Shown here piece after piece: positions 42,100-50,665 of a stretch of DNA of 64,000 nt. The DNA lies in NCBI RefSeq assembly GCF_014643535.1, contig NZ_BMJQ01000028.1:1-64000 (forward strand), read 5' to 3'. Positions within the stretch are counted from its first letter, which is position 1. Each line of letters starts with the position of its first letter. The DNA comes from Aliidongia dinghuensis (GTDB lineage Bacteria > Pseudomonadota > Alphaproteobacteria > ATCC43930 > CGMCC-115725). The translations under genes and the position numbers were made by a program. The notes below the pieces were generated by a model that did no database searches, was not told the origin of the DNA, and worked only from the letters and a program-made list of their open reading frames with translations.

Positions 42100-42933
42100 A
42101 TGACCAAAATCGTTCCTCCTCCTGCGGCCGGCCGGTTCCGGCGCCGGATCCTTGTCGCGTCGATCGGGGTCCTGCTGGTGATCGGCGCCGGCTGGGGCCT
42201 GCTCGGGCGCCATGCGGCGCCGCCGGAGCCGGCGAGCGCGCCGATTCCGGCCGCGACGCCGCCCCAGACCGCCTCCGAAACCCCGCCACAAACCCCGCCT
42301 GAGACGCCTTCCGAGGCATCGGCACAGGCGACGGCGCCGGCAGCCGCTCCAGCGCCCGCCGCCGAAGCGGCGCCTGCAGCACCGGAGCCGCCGCCGCTCA
42401 CGGCGGTTCAGGTCGCCGAGCGGCCGGTCCACGAGGTGCCGCCCGACAAGGATCCGCCGAAGCCCGATTCCGTGGCACTCGATCTGTCCCGCCCGCCGCC
42501 GGGTGTGGCCGGCCGTCACCCGTCGGAAGGCTCGACCACCTCGGCACCGAAGCAGTTCGCCGGGGCCGCGCGCGTGACCGGCGCCACGTCGCTGATGGTG
42601 GGCGCGGTGCCGGTGCAGCTGTTCGGCGTCAAGCCGCCGCTGCCGGGCGACCGCTGCGAGCAGGGCGGCGTGTCCACCAGCTGCGTCGATCTCGCGAAGA
42701 AGCGCCTGCTCGAGCGGCTCGCCGCCTCCGACCAAGTCAATTGCCGGACGCCCAATCCGCAGCCGGGCCTGGTCGTCGCCTTCGCGATCTGCCTCGATCC
42801 GCGTGGCATCGACCTCGGCAGCTATCTCCTGAACGAGGGGTTGGCGCTCGCCGACACCGGCCAGAGCTACGACTATGTCGGCGCCGAGGGCGTCGCCAAG
42901 ACGCTGAAGCACGGGCTCTGGAAGTTCCGCTGA
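42100..42933 (+). CDS. membrane-anchored protein with a degenerate nuclease-like C-terminal domain
   Basis: A 277-residue protein with a basic N-terminus, a transmembrane segment (about 17-36), and a long Pro/Ala linker (about 40-140). The C-terminal domain is compact, about 150-277. It reads like a staphylococcal-nuclease (TNase) fold: VGAVPVQLFGVKPPLPGDRC, AKKRLLERLAASDQVNC, VVAFAICLDPRGIDLGSYLLNEGLALAD, YVGAEGVAKTLKHGLW. The usual catalytic Arg/Glu residues do not appear in place, so it may be a non-catalytic binding domain. Several cysteines suggest disulfides outside the cytoplasm. Start ATG 42100. Confidence 0.55.
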   Translation: MTKIVPPPAAGRFRRRILVASIGVLLVIGAGWGLLGRHAAPPEPASAPIPAATPPQTASETPPQTPPETPSEASAQATAPAAAPAPAAEAAPAAPEPPPLTAVQVAERPVHEVPPDKDPPKPDSVALDLSRPPPGVAGRHPSEGSTTSAPKQFAGAARVTGATSLMVGAVPVQLFGVKPPLPGDRCEQGGVSTSCVDLAKKRLLERLAASDQVNCRTPNPQPGLVVAFAICLDPRGIDLGSYLLNEGLALADTGQSYDYVGAEGVAKTLKHGLWKFR

Positions 42934-43135
42934 CCGGTTCGGTGCCGGCGCTGTGAGGGCCGCGTGAGGAATCGGGTGCGAGCCGGGGTTGCGTTGCCGC
43001 CGATTTGCCGGTAAGCCGGTCCATCATGCCGTGTTCCGCGTTCCCGCTCCCCTGTCTTCGGCCGTCTCGCGCCGAAGCGTGTTGCGGCTTCGTGGGGCCG
43101 GCCGCAACCCGAAGCATCATGGGGCCGCCCCGTCA

Positions 43136-43876
43136 ATGAGCGCCGATCTCGTCCACGGCGGCATGTTCACCGTCATGGTGGTGCGCGTCGACGATCCGAA
43201 CGACCCCGAATTCGAAAGCCGGCTTGCCGAGCAGATCGCCCGCAGCCCGGCTTTCTTCGCCAACGCGCCGGTCGTAATCGACCTGCAGAATTGCACAGGC
43301 GCCGCGTCCGCCGACGCGTTCCACGCGCTGCGCCGCTTACTCAAGCGCCAGCACCTGATCGCGGTTGGCGTGCAGAACGCCAACGCGACCCAGGTTCGGG
43401 CGGCGATGAACGCCGATCTCGCGGCCTTCGCCCCGGCGAATGCCGCGCGCCGGACCGAGGGCGCGGCGCCGGCCCAGGCGCCCGCACCCGAACCGGCCCG
43501 CCCTGCGCCGATGCAGGTGCCGCAGCCGGCCGCGGCCCCGACGGGCGGCACGCGCACCAAGGTCGTGAGCCAGCCGGTCCGTTCCGGCACGCAGATCTAT
43601 GCCCGCGGCAGCGACCTCATCGTCCTGAATTCGGTCAGCCCCGGCGCCGAGGTCATCGCCGACGGCCATGTCCACATCTATGGCGCGCTCCGCGGCCGGG
43701 CGATCGCCGGCGCCAACGGCGATACCGAAGCGCGCATCTTTGTCGAGCGACTCGAAGCGGAACTGCTCTGCGTCGCCGGTCATTATCTCGTCAGCGAGGC
43801 GATCGACCCGGCCTACATCGGCCGTTCGGTCCAGGTGGCGCTCGTCGACGACCGATTGACCATCCTCGGCAGCTGA
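43136..43876 (+). CDS. minC: septum site-determining protein MinC
   Basis: MinC, the FtsZ inhibitor that prevents division at the cell poles. The 246 residues have an N-terminal MinC_N domain (FTVMVVRVDDPNDPEFESRLAEQIARSP), a Pro/Ala linker and the C-terminal beta-helix domain: GTQIYARGSDLIVLNSVSPGAEVIADGHVHIYGALRGRAIAGANGDTEARIFVERLEAELLCVAGHY. Start ATG 43136 is set by alignment with family length. It precedes minD by 172 bases, which may carry a separate minDE promoter. Confidence 0.95.
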   Translation: MSADLVHGGMFTVMVVRVDDPNDPEFESRLAEQIARSPAFFANAPVVIDLQNCTGAASADAFHALRRLLKRQHLIAVGVQNANATQVRAAMNADLAAFAPANAARRTEGAAPAQAPAPEPARPAPMQVPQPAAAPTGGTRTKVVSQPVRSGTQIYARGSDLIVLNSVSPGAEVIADGHVHIYGALRGRAIAGANGDTEARIFVERLEAELLCVAGHYLVSEAIDPAYIGRSVQVALVDDRLTILGS

Positions 43877-44048
43877 TTCGGCCCGGTATCCCAGGGCCAT
43901 TTCTGTGGCAATGATAAGATTTGATGACAGCGGCCTATACTAATTGTGGTCGGGCGGGGCTCGACCATCTATACTTTGATTTTACCGCCCCGGAGCGCCC
44001 GGCGATATAGGTCGCCGACCCCGTTACCGCCTACCAAGGAGGATCTTG

Positions 44049-44861
44049 TTGTCCAAGGTCATCACCATCACGTCCGGTAAGGGCGGCGTCGGCAAGACCA
44101 CCACTTCCGCCGCCTTCGCAACCGGCCTCGCCCAGCGCGGCAACAAGACCGTCGTCATCGATTTCGACGTGGGGCTGCGCAATCTCGACCTGATCATGGG
44201 CGTCGAGCGCCGCGTGGTGTTCGATTTCATCAACGTGATCAACGGCGACGCAAACCTCAACCAGGCGTTGATCAAGGATAAGCGCGTCGACAATCTTTAT
44301 ATTTTCCCGACTTCGCAGACGCGCGACAAGGAGGCGCTCAGCAAGGAGGGCGTCGCTCGTGTGGTGGACGAGCTCAAGGACAATTTCGACTATATCGTCT
44401 GCGACAGCCCGGCCGGCATCGAGCATGGCGCGCTCTCGGCGCTCTATCATGCGGATGCGGCGGTCATCGTGACCAACCCCGAGGTCTCCTCCGTGCGCGA
44501 CAGCGACCGTATCCTCGGCATGCTGGCGTCGAAATCGCGCCGCGCCGAACGGAACGAGGCGCCGGTCGACGAATATCTGCTTTTGACCCGCTATTCGCCG
44601 GAGCGTGTCGAGCGCGGCGAGATGCTGTCGATCGAGGACGTGCAGGAGATCCTGTCGGTGCCGCTCATCGGCGTCATTCCGGAATCGGAGGCAGTGCTGA
44701 AGGCGTCGAACACCGGCATGCCGGTCATCCTCGACACGGACAGCAACGCCGGCGCCGCCTATGGCGACGCGGTTGCGCGCTTCCTGGGCGAACAGCGCGA
44801 GATGCGCTTCCTCAAGGCCCAGAAGAAAAGCCTGCTTCGCACCCTGTTCGGGAAAGCCTGA
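44049..44861 (+). CDS. minD: septum site-determining ATPase MinD
   Basis: MinD, the membrane-cycling ATPase that recruits MinC and is released by MinE. Deviant Walker A TSGKGGVGKTTTSA, then FDVGLRNLDLIMGVERRVVFD, DSPAGIEHGALSALYHAD and a C-terminal amphipathic membrane-targeting helix (KAQKKSLLRTLFGKA). The start appears to be TTG: AAGGAGG at 44037-44043 is 5 bases from TTG 44049, giving MSKVITITSGKGG; TTG 44046 is also in frame. No ATG is available upstream in the frame. The stop shares a base with the minE start. Confidence 0.96.
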   Translation: MSKVITITSGKGGVGKTTTSAAFATGLAQRGNKTVVIDFDVGLRNLDLIMGVERRVVFDFINVINGDANLNQALIKDKRVDNLYIFPTSQTRDKEALSKEGVARVVDELKDNFDYIVCDSPAGIEHGALSALYHADAAVIVTNPEVSSVRDSDRILGMLASKSRRAERNEAPVDEYLLLTRYSPERVERGEMLSIEDVQEILSVPLIGVIPESEAVLKASNTGMPVILDTDSNAGAAYGDAVARFLGEQREMRFLKAQKKSLLRTLFGKA

Positions 44862-45190
44862 TGAGCATCCTCGAGCGCCTGTTCCGCAAGCGGAACGATT
44901 CCGCCTCCGTCGCCAAGGAACGGCTGCAGATCGTGCTCGCGCACGAGCGGGCCAGCCGGACGGCCCCCGACTTCCTGCCGCTGCTGCAGAAGGAGTTGCT
45001 GTCCGTCATCGCCAAGTATCTCGAGGTCGATGACGAGATGATCAAGATCGCGCTGGAAAAGGCCGGCGAGGTCTCGGTGCTCGAAATCAACGTCGAGCTG
45101 GACAAGGCGCGCGTGAAGAAGACGCTGCCGGTCGTCGGCGGCGAGGCGAAGTCCACGGACACGACGAAGCCGGCGACCGTCGGCGCCTGA
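44861..45190 (+). CDS. minE: cell division topological specificity factor MinE
   Basis: MinE (109 residues) stimulates MinD ATPase and drives pole-to-pole oscillation. The N-terminus has the membrane and MinD-binding region (MSILERLFRKRNDSASVAKERLQIVLAHERA), followed by the dimer domain LPLLQKELLSVIAKYLEVDDEMIKIALEK. The C-terminal tail is extended compared with E. coli MinE. Its ATG overlaps the minD stop by one base. Confidence 0.96.
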   Translation: MSILERLFRKRNDSASVAKERLQIVLAHERASRTAPDFLPLLQKELLSVIAKYLEVDDEMIKIALEKAGEVSVLEINVELDKARVKKTLPVVGGEAKSTDTTKPATVGA

Positions 45191-45203
45191 ACCCGCACCG
45201 GCT

Positions 45204-45225
45204 AACCGCGCCGGCCGGCGCGGTT
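45204..45225. terminator. perfect 11-bp inverted repeat between convergent minE and mlaC-like gene
   Basis: A 22-bp self-complementary sequence (left arm AACCGCGCCGG, right arm its complement) lies in the 54-base gap between the two convergent genes. It lacks a clear T-run but, being symmetric, could serve as a bidirectional terminator. Confidence 0.5.
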
Positions 45226-45244
45226 CAGGATACCCGGGTGCCGG

Positions 45245-45895
45245 TCAGGAGACGCGGGAGTCGGTCTCGATCTGGCTGACCTTCTGGCGCAATGCTTCCA
45301 GCAGGCCGTCATAGCCGGAGCGGCGGAACACGGCGGCGAATTCGGAGCGACGCGTCGCAAGCTCGCTGATCGTGCCGGTCAGGTAGATATCGACCACCTG
45401 CCAGCGGCCGTCCTGGCTTGCGTCCTCGCGCGTCAGGTAATTGAGCACGACCGGCTCGCCGTCGGACTTGATGAGGCGAGTCGCAACCAGGGTCGAGTCG
45501 CCGACGGACTTCGCCCCGTCCGTCACGAACTTCTCACCGGAATAGCCGTCGAAGCGGCGGGCGTAGGTCGCGGTGATGAAGCGCCGGAACGCGTCGACGA
45601 GCTGCGCCTGCTGGTCGTCACTCAGGGTCGACCAGCCGCTGCCGACCGCAATCCGCGTCATATAGGCGACGTCGAACACCTGGCGCACGACCGGCTCGAG
45701 TGCTGCATAGCGTCCCTTGTAGCCGAGCTTCTGGGCGTTCTGCATGACCGCGAGCAGGCTGCTGTTCAGGCTGCTCACGACCGCGCTCGGGTCGCCCGCC
45801 GGCAACGCCGGTGCCGCCAAAGCGGGTGCCGCGCTCGAAAACGCGACCAAACCGGCCAGCATCATGCCTCGCGCTGCCGCGTACCAGGCCCTCAT
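45245..45895 (-). CDS. MlaC/Ttg2D-family phospholipid-binding protein
   Basis: A 216-residue exported protein with a signal peptide (MRAWYAAARGMMLAGLVAF, ending ALAAP) and the MlaC/Ttg2 fold: YAALEPVVRQVFDVAYMTRIAVGSGWSTLSDDQQAQLVDAFRRFITATYARRF and RWQVVDIYLTGTISELATRRSEFAAVFRRSGYDGLLEALRQK. Such proteins ferry phospholipids across the periplasm; HpnM of hopanoid clusters is the same fold. Standing alone, it cannot be assigned to either. The frame runs open to 45958, but the signal peptide starts at ATG 45895. Confidence 0.88.
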   Translation of the reverse strand: MRAWYAAARGMMLAGLVAFSSAAPALAAPALPAGDPSAVVSSLNSSLLAVMQNAQKLGYKGRYAALEPVVRQVFDVAYMTRIAVGSGWSTLSDDQQAQLVDAFRRFITATYARRFDGYSGEKFVTDGAKSVGDSTLVATRLIKSDGEPVVLNYLTREDASQDGRWQVVDIYLTGTISELATRRSEFAAVFRRSGYDGLLEALRQKVSQIETDSRVS

Positions 45896-46212
45896 CACTC
45901 GTCTCCGTCTCGGTCCGCGAACTGCCGAGGATGGCCCCCCATGGCGCTCGCATTGCATCTGTCTGTTCGCCCGGACACTCGCGGAGGCGAGCCCGGCATT
46001 GAATGACGGTTATATATGGATGCGCCTAAGTGATATTGCGCTGCAATAATAATGCAGCTTTCGTATGGCTGCGTCCTGCGCGATGCACGTCACGCGCGAA
46101 GCGGCCGCGCGTTCACCGCGGCAACGCGTGCGAAACTCGGTTTTGCCTTGCCGGGGCCGATCCCCCTACACTGGCGCCGACCTTTTTCCCTGCCGCAAGG
46201 AAATTCCACGAC
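45896..46212. other. intergenic region between divergent mlaC-like gene and pip
   Basis: No gene is supported here. The centre, about 46000-46060, is much richer in A and T than its surroundings and contains a palindrome at 46040-46058 and TATATA near 46012. It probably holds divergent promoters. Confidence 0.5.
46040..46058. promoter_or_regulatory. palindrome GCTGCA-N7-TGCAGC, candidate operator
   Basis: GCTGCA (46040-46045) and TGCAGC (46053-46058) form a perfect 6-bp inverted repeat around an all-A/T 7-base centre. It lies in the AT-rich island between divergent genes. The binding protein is unknown. Confidence 0.4.
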
Positions 46213-47166
46213 ATGAGCCGCAGCGACCTTCACCCGCCGGTCGAGCCTTATGAGTCTGGCCTGCTCGCGGTCGATCGCCTGCACCGGATCTATTGGGAGC
46301 AGTGCGGCAATCCTGCCGGCATTCCGGTCGTGTTCCTGCATGGCGGTCCCGGCTCCGGCTCGACGCCGACCCATCGGCGTTTCTTCGACCCGGCGGCCTA
46401 TCGCGCCGTGCTGTTCGATCAGCGCGGCGCCGGCCGGTCGACGCCGGTCGGCGCGCTCGAGGACAACACCACGCCTCACCTCGTCGCCGATCTCGAGCGG
46501 CTGCGCGAAAGCCTGGGCATCGAGCGCTGGCTCGTGTTCGGCGGCTCCTGGGGCTCGACGCTGGCGCTTGCCTATGGCCAGGCGCATCCGGAGCGCTGCC
46601 TCGGATTCGTGCTGCGCGGCATCTTCCTGTGCCGGCCGAGCGAGATCGACTGGTTCTTGAACGGCATGTGCACGATCTTTCCGGAGGCCTCGCGTGCCTT
46701 CGCCGAGTTCCTGCCGCTGGACGAGCGGGGCGACCTGCTTGGCAACTACTACCGCCGCCTCGTCGATCCGGAGCCGCGGGTCCATATGCCGGCGGCGCGG
46801 GCCTGGAGCACCTATGAGGGCAGCTGCTCGACCCTGCTGCCGTCGCCGGACACGATCGCCGCCTTCGGCGAGGACCGCATGGCGCTGGGCCTCGCCCGGC
46901 TCGAGGCGCACTACATGATCAATGGCGGCTTCCTGCCGCCGGGCGGTCTCTTGGGCGGCATCGACCGTATCCGCCATTTGCCGGCGGTCATCGTCCAGGG
47001 CCGTTACGACGTGGTCTGCCCCGCCGTCACCGCCGATGCGCTTGCGCGCGCCTGGCCCGAGGCCGAATACCAGGTCGTGCCCGATGCCGGGCATTCGGCG
47101 ATGGAACCGGGTACGCGCCAGCGCCTGCTGGCCGCCCTCGACCGCATGCGCCGGCGCTTCAGCTGA
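46213..47166 (+). CDS. pip: proline iminopeptidase
   Basis: A 317-residue alpha/beta-hydrolase of peptidase family S33 that removes N-terminal proline. Signatures: LHGGPGSGSTPTHRRFFDPAAYRAVLFDQRGAGRSTP, NTTPHLVADLERLRESLGIERWLVFGGSWGSTLALAYGQAHPE (nucleophile Ser in GGSWGS), VIVQGRYDVVCP (Asp) and PDAGHSA (His). AAGGAA lies upstream of ATG 46213. The tripeptide-binding cap includes GIFLCRPSEIDWF, typical of Pip. Confidence 0.95.
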   Translation: MSRSDLHPPVEPYESGLLAVDRLHRIYWEQCGNPAGIPVVFLHGGPGSGSTPTHRRFFDPAAYRAVLFDQRGAGRSTPVGALEDNTTPHLVADLERLRESLGIERWLVFGGSWGSTLALAYGQAHPERCLGFVLRGIFLCRPSEIDWFLNGMCTIFPEASRAFAEFLPLDERGDLLGNYYRRLVDPEPRVHMPAARAWSTYEGSCSTLLPSPDTIAAFGEDRMALGLARLEAHYMINGGFLPPGGLLGGIDRIRHLPAVIVQGRYDVVCPAVTADALARAWPEAEYQVVPDAGHSAMEPGTRQRLLAALDRMRRRFS

Positions 47167-47249
47167 CCCCGCCTCGATCTTAAAAGCTTCTAGGCTTGGG
47201 CGTAGCGCTCGCCTATGGTGGCGCGCGCAAGCTGTTGGGGAGAAAGCTC

Positions 47250-47780
47250 TTGTCGAAACGTCGCCTTATTCCGGCCCTGGCCGCCGCGGCTGTCGCCCTG
47301 TGCGCGGGCCTTGTCAGCGCCCCGGCCAAGGCCGACTCAGTGCCTTATGACCCGGCTCTGCTCGTGGTGGGCGTCGGCGACTACAACGTCCTCCACAACA
47401 TCCAGAACGAGGCGGTGTTCCGCGGCGAATATCGCTTCGGCACGCGCATCTTCTACATCCGGCCGATCGTCGGCGTCGAAACCAATACCGGCGGCGGCGT
47501 CTATGCCTATGGCGGCTTCGGCGTCAACCTGCCGATCACCGACCATATCGTGCTGTTCCCGTCGGGCGCCTTCGGCTATTGGGACCGCGGCAGCAGCAAG
47601 AACCTGGGCGCGCACGAGGAGTTCCGCACCGGCGCCGAGATCGCCTGGCGCTTCGACGATGCCTCGCGCATCGGCGTGTCGTTCCACCACATCTCGAACG
47701 CCGGCATCACCCAGCGCAACCCGGGCGTCGAGGAGGCGTTGGTCGAATACGCGATCCCGCTCGGCGGCATGTTCCCCTGA
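47250..47780 (+). CDS. PagL-type lipid A 3-O-deacylase (acyloxyacyl hydrolase)
   Basis: A 176-residue outer-membrane beta-barrel with signal peptide (LIPALAAAAVALCAGLVSAPAKA). The PagL active site is visible in SFHHISNAGITQRNPGVEE: the His-x-Ser pair and the downstream Glu. Removing the 3-O acyl chain from lipid A alters outer-membrane properties and immune recognition in pathogens. The likely start is TTG 47250 after GGGGAGAAAG; TTG 47196 is also in frame. The gene follows pip by 83 bases. Confidence 0.85.
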   Translation: MSKRRLIPALAAAAVALCAGLVSAPAKADSVPYDPALLVVGVGDYNVLHNIQNEAVFRGEYRFGTRIFYIRPIVGVETNTGGGVYAYGGFGVNLPITDHIVLFPSGAFGYWDRGSSKNLGAHEEFRTGAEIAWRFDDASRIGVSFHHISNAGITQRNPGVEEALVEYAIPLGGMFP

Positions 47781-47825
47781 GATTTCGAGGCCCCGGTTGA
47801 CGGCCGAGGCCTGATTGCCCGCAGG

Positions 47826-48218
47826 TCAGTAGCCAAGGGCGTGGGTCAGGTTCACGACGACGCCAATCGATAAGGCGGTGAATGTCAGGACGACGCCGAG
47901 CGAGCGGCCGGCGGAGGCGCCTCGGCTGCGGCTGAGGCCCACCGCATGGGCCGCTCGTCCGACGATCAGCAGGATGCCGATGGCATGCAGCGTGCCCGGC
48001 GCAGCACCCGCAAGCTCGGCCGAGCCGAGCAGGATCAGGCCGATCGGCGCATATTCCGTGAAGTTGCCGTGTGCGCGCACGGCCTGCTCGAGCGCGCTGT
48101 CGCCGCCGGTGCCGAGACCGATCGCCAGGCTGCGGCGCAGGCGGATCACGCGAAACGACAGCGCCATGAGGATGATGGCCGCGAGCGCCGCATAGAGCGG
48201 TGTGATGGCGAAATGCAT
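47826..48218 (-). CDS. MAPEG family membrane protein
   Basis: A 130-residue four-helix membrane protein of the MAPEG superfamily. Landmarks: FRVIRLRRSLAIGLGTGGDSALEQAVRAHGNFTEYAPIGLILL, with the conserved RAHGNFxEYxP motif, and GRAAHAVGLSRS. Family members include glutathione transferases; bacterial YecN-like members are uncharacterised. ATG 48218 fits the family's first helix. Convergent with the pagL-like gene. Confidence 0.88.
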   Translation of the reverse strand: MHFAITPLYAALAAIILMALSFRVIRLRRSLAIGLGTGGDSALEQAVRAHGNFTEYAPIGLILLGSAELAGAAPGTLHAIGILLIVGRAAHAVGLSRSRGASAGRSLGVVLTFTALSIGVVVNLTHALGY

Positions 48219-48421
48219 CGAGGTGCTTCTCCGAGACGTTCCCTGAAGCCGGCCGTTCTCGAGAATCGGGCAGCCGGACTCGGGCGATTCTTGGGGACGG
48301 ACGGCCGTCGAAGCAAGCGCGGCATCTGGCGCCGGGCCGGTTTCGTCAATTGGCTGGCCTCCGCCACGCGCATCATGGATCATGACAGCGACGAGGTTCG
48401 ACCGGTCGAGGGCTGAAGCGG

Positions 48422-50092
48422 ATGGTGACAGGTGCCACCGGTGGAAATGACGCGGATGTGGTCGTCGTCGGGGCGGGGCCGTCCGGGCTGACGGTCGCAG
48501 CGGAATTGGCGCGCCATCGCATCCGGGTGCGGGTGGTCGACCAGGCCCAGGGCCCGACGCTGCATTCCCGCGCCTCGGTCGTCCATGTCCGCACCCAGGA
48601 GATGCTGGCGGCCATGGGGCTCGCCGACCGCTTTGTCGCGCGTGCCTTTCCGCTCGAGGCGATCTCGCTGCACGCGTTCGGCAAGTTCATGGGCGGCATC
48701 CGCCTGTCCGGTGCCGACAGCGCTTTTCCGGCGCCGCGCATCATCGGCCAGGATGTGACGGAGCGGCTGCTGCTCGAACGGCTCGACGAATGCGGCGTCC
48801 CGGTCGAGCGCGGCGTCGAGGCGGTGGCCGCGGTCGACGCGGGCGACCACATCACGCTCGAGCTCAAGCGGGCCGACGGCGGCACTGATCGGCTCCAGGC
48901 GCAATATGTAGTGGCGGCCGACGGGGTCGGAAGCCGGCTACGCACAGCGGCGGAGATCCCGTTCGACGGTGAGCACGGCGAGCGAGGCGACGGCTTCGAA
49001 TTCCTGCAGACCGACTGCGAGGTGCGCTGGTCCTACCCGTCGGGCCGCGGCTATCTGTTCGTCACCAAGGATAGGTTCCTGGGTCTGTTCCCGTTCGACG
49101 CCGACGGCGCCTTCCGCATCGTCTGCGCCCGCGCCGACCAGGATCCGAAGCGGACCGAGCCACCGGACCTGGACGAGATCGAGGCGATCCTGCGCGAGAT
49201 CGCCGATCCCGACGCGACGCTGCTCGAGCCGCGCTGGCTCAACCGGCTGCGCGGCACGCCAAAGCTCGCCAAGCAATTCCGCGCGGGCCGCCTGTTCCTG
49301 ATCGGCGACGCGGCGCACGCCCATCTGCCGATCGGCGGCCAGGGCATGAACACGGGCATGCAGGACGGCTTCAATCTCGGCTGGAAGCTGGCAGCGGTCA
49401 TCAAGGGCGAGGCCCGGCCGGAGCTGCTCGATACCTATCATGCCGAGCGCCATCCGATCGCCGACGATCTGTTGAAATTCACCGATCGCGGCTTCCACAG
49501 CATGGTGAGGCCGGGCGACCTCGCCCAGCGCGCCATGAAGCTGTTCGGCGCCAGCGTCATGGGGCTCGAGGCCGTGCAGGAGCGGCTGAGGCGCACGGTT
49601 GGCGAAGTGCCGGTTGCCTATCTCATGAGCGCGCTCAGCGAGGACCATGGCGGCACGATCGGGCCGATCGCGGGCGAGCGGGCGCCTGACGGCGTCGCGG
49701 TCCGCGCCGTCGACCGGCGCACCTTGCGCCTGCTGCAGGAAATCGAGGGCGAGGGTTGGAACCTGTTGATCTTCGCCGGACTCGATCAGTCGGACGTCGG
49801 CGGCAAACTGGCGGAGATCGCAGAAGCCGCGGTCGCGGGCTTCGGGCGCCGAGTCCGCCCGGTGCTCGTCACCCCCGATCGGCCGCCGGCCGCCTGGCCC
49901 GGCGACGTGCTGATCGACCGCGATCAGCTGCTGCACGACCGCTATGGCGTGCGCCATGCCGCACTTTATCTGCTCCGGCCCGACCGCTACGTGGGCTTCC
50001 GGGCGCCCGCGACCCAGGCGGAGCTCCTGGAGAAATATCTCGCTCGCTGGCTCGTGCCCGCGGCGGAACTGGTCGACGGCGCGGCAGAGTAG
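48422..50092 (+). CDS. FAD-dependent aromatic-ring monooxygenase (PheA/TfdB type)
   Basis: A 556-residue flavoprotein of the class A hydroxylases that use NAD(P)H and O2 to hydroxylate aromatic or polyketide rings. Signatures: N-terminal FAD motif VVVVGAGPSGLTVAAELARHRIRVRVVD, YVVAADGVGSRLR (DG motif), and GRLFLIGDAAHAHLPIGGQGMNTGMQDGFNLGWKLA (GD motif). A C-terminal thioredoxin-like domain (about 480-556) as in phenol hydroxylases follows. Substrate is not evident. It stands alone, convergent with rpmB. Confidence 0.88.
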   Translation: MVTGATGGNDADVVVVGAGPSGLTVAAELARHRIRVRVVDQAQGPTLHSRASVVHVRTQEMLAAMGLADRFVARAFPLEAISLHAFGKFMGGIRLSGADSAFPAPRIIGQDVTERLLLERLDECGVPVERGVEAVAAVDAGDHITLELKRADGGTDRLQAQYVVAADGVGSRLRTAAEIPFDGEHGERGDGFEFLQTDCEVRWSYPSGRGYLFVTKDRFLGLFPFDADGAFRIVCARADQDPKRTEPPDLDEIEAILREIADPDATLLEPRWLNRLRGTPKLAKQFRAGRLFLIGDAAHAHLPIGGQGMNTGMQDGFNLGWKLAAVIKGEARPELLDTYHAERHPIADDLLKFTDRGFHSMVRPGDLAQRAMKLFGASVMGLEAVQERLRRTVGEVPVAYLMSALSEDHGGTIGPIAGERAPDGVAVRAVDRRTLRLLQEIEGEGWNLLIFAGLDQSDVGGKLAEIAEAAVAGFGRRVRPVLVTPDRPPAAWPGDVLIDRDQLLHDRYGVRHAALYLLRPDRYVGFRAPATQAELLEKYLARWLVPAAELVDGAAE

Positions 50093-50130
50093 CGCTGCGG
50101 ACGGGCCCAAGGGACGCGCATGAAACAAAA

Positions 50131-50155
50131 CCGCCGGGAAACGGAATCCCGGCGG
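50131..50155 (-). terminator. intrinsic terminator of rpmB
   Basis: CCGCCGGG (50131-50138) and CCCGGCGG (50148-50155) form a perfect 8-bp stem with a 9-base loop. Read on the minus strand, it is followed by TTTTGTTTC, a good T-tract. It lies 61 bases beyond the rpmB stop and suits that gene. Confidence 0.8.
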
Positions 50156-50215
50156 TCTCATGATCTCATGCGAAGAAGCGGCACCCCTCGGCGAGCGGGG
50201 CGCTGGCAGGCCTCT

Positions 50216-50518
50216 TTAGGCGGCCTTCGCGGCCTTGGCGGCGGCGGCCTTCTCGATCTGCTTCTTCAGACGGCGTGCCTCGGCCGGCAGCTTGGACGCC
50301 GCGGTCGACAGCAGGAAGGCATCGATGCCGCCATTGTGCTCGATCGTGCGGATCGCGTTGGTCGACAGGCGCAGACGCACGGCGAAGCCCAGCGTGTCCG
50401 ACAACAACGAGGTCACCTGCAGGTTCGGCATGAACCGGCGGCGGGTCTTGTTGTTGGCGTGGCTGACGTTGTTACCCGTCTGCACACCCTTGCCGGTGAT
50501 ATCGCACTTTCTGGCCAT
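50216..50518 (-). CDS. rpmB: 50S ribosomal protein L28
   Basis: L28 of the large ribosomal subunit, 100 residues. [34 protein letters not shown] is the invariant family start, and the region [26 protein letters not shown] follows. The C-terminal Ala/Lys-rich tail ([11 protein letters not shown]) is a normal extension in alphaproteobacteria. The frame remains open to 50617, but ATG 50518 is clear. Ends at an intrinsic terminator. Confidence 0.97.
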   Translation of the reverse strand: MARKCDITGKGVQTGNNVSHANNKTRRRFMPNLQVTSLLSDTLGFAVRLRLSTNAIRTIEHNGGIDAFLLSTAASKLPAEARRLKKQIEKAAAAKAAKAA

Positions 50519-50665
50519 GACGTGTCTCTTCGCAAAAACTGGTGTCGGCCGCTCTTCTCTTGCGAGGGCAGCCGGAACAAGGCTGCGGTATCTACGCGAG
50601 GTCGGGCGGCGCGTCAACAGGAGTCCGGATTTTTCCTGTTCGTTACGCCGAAAGGCTGGCTTGCG

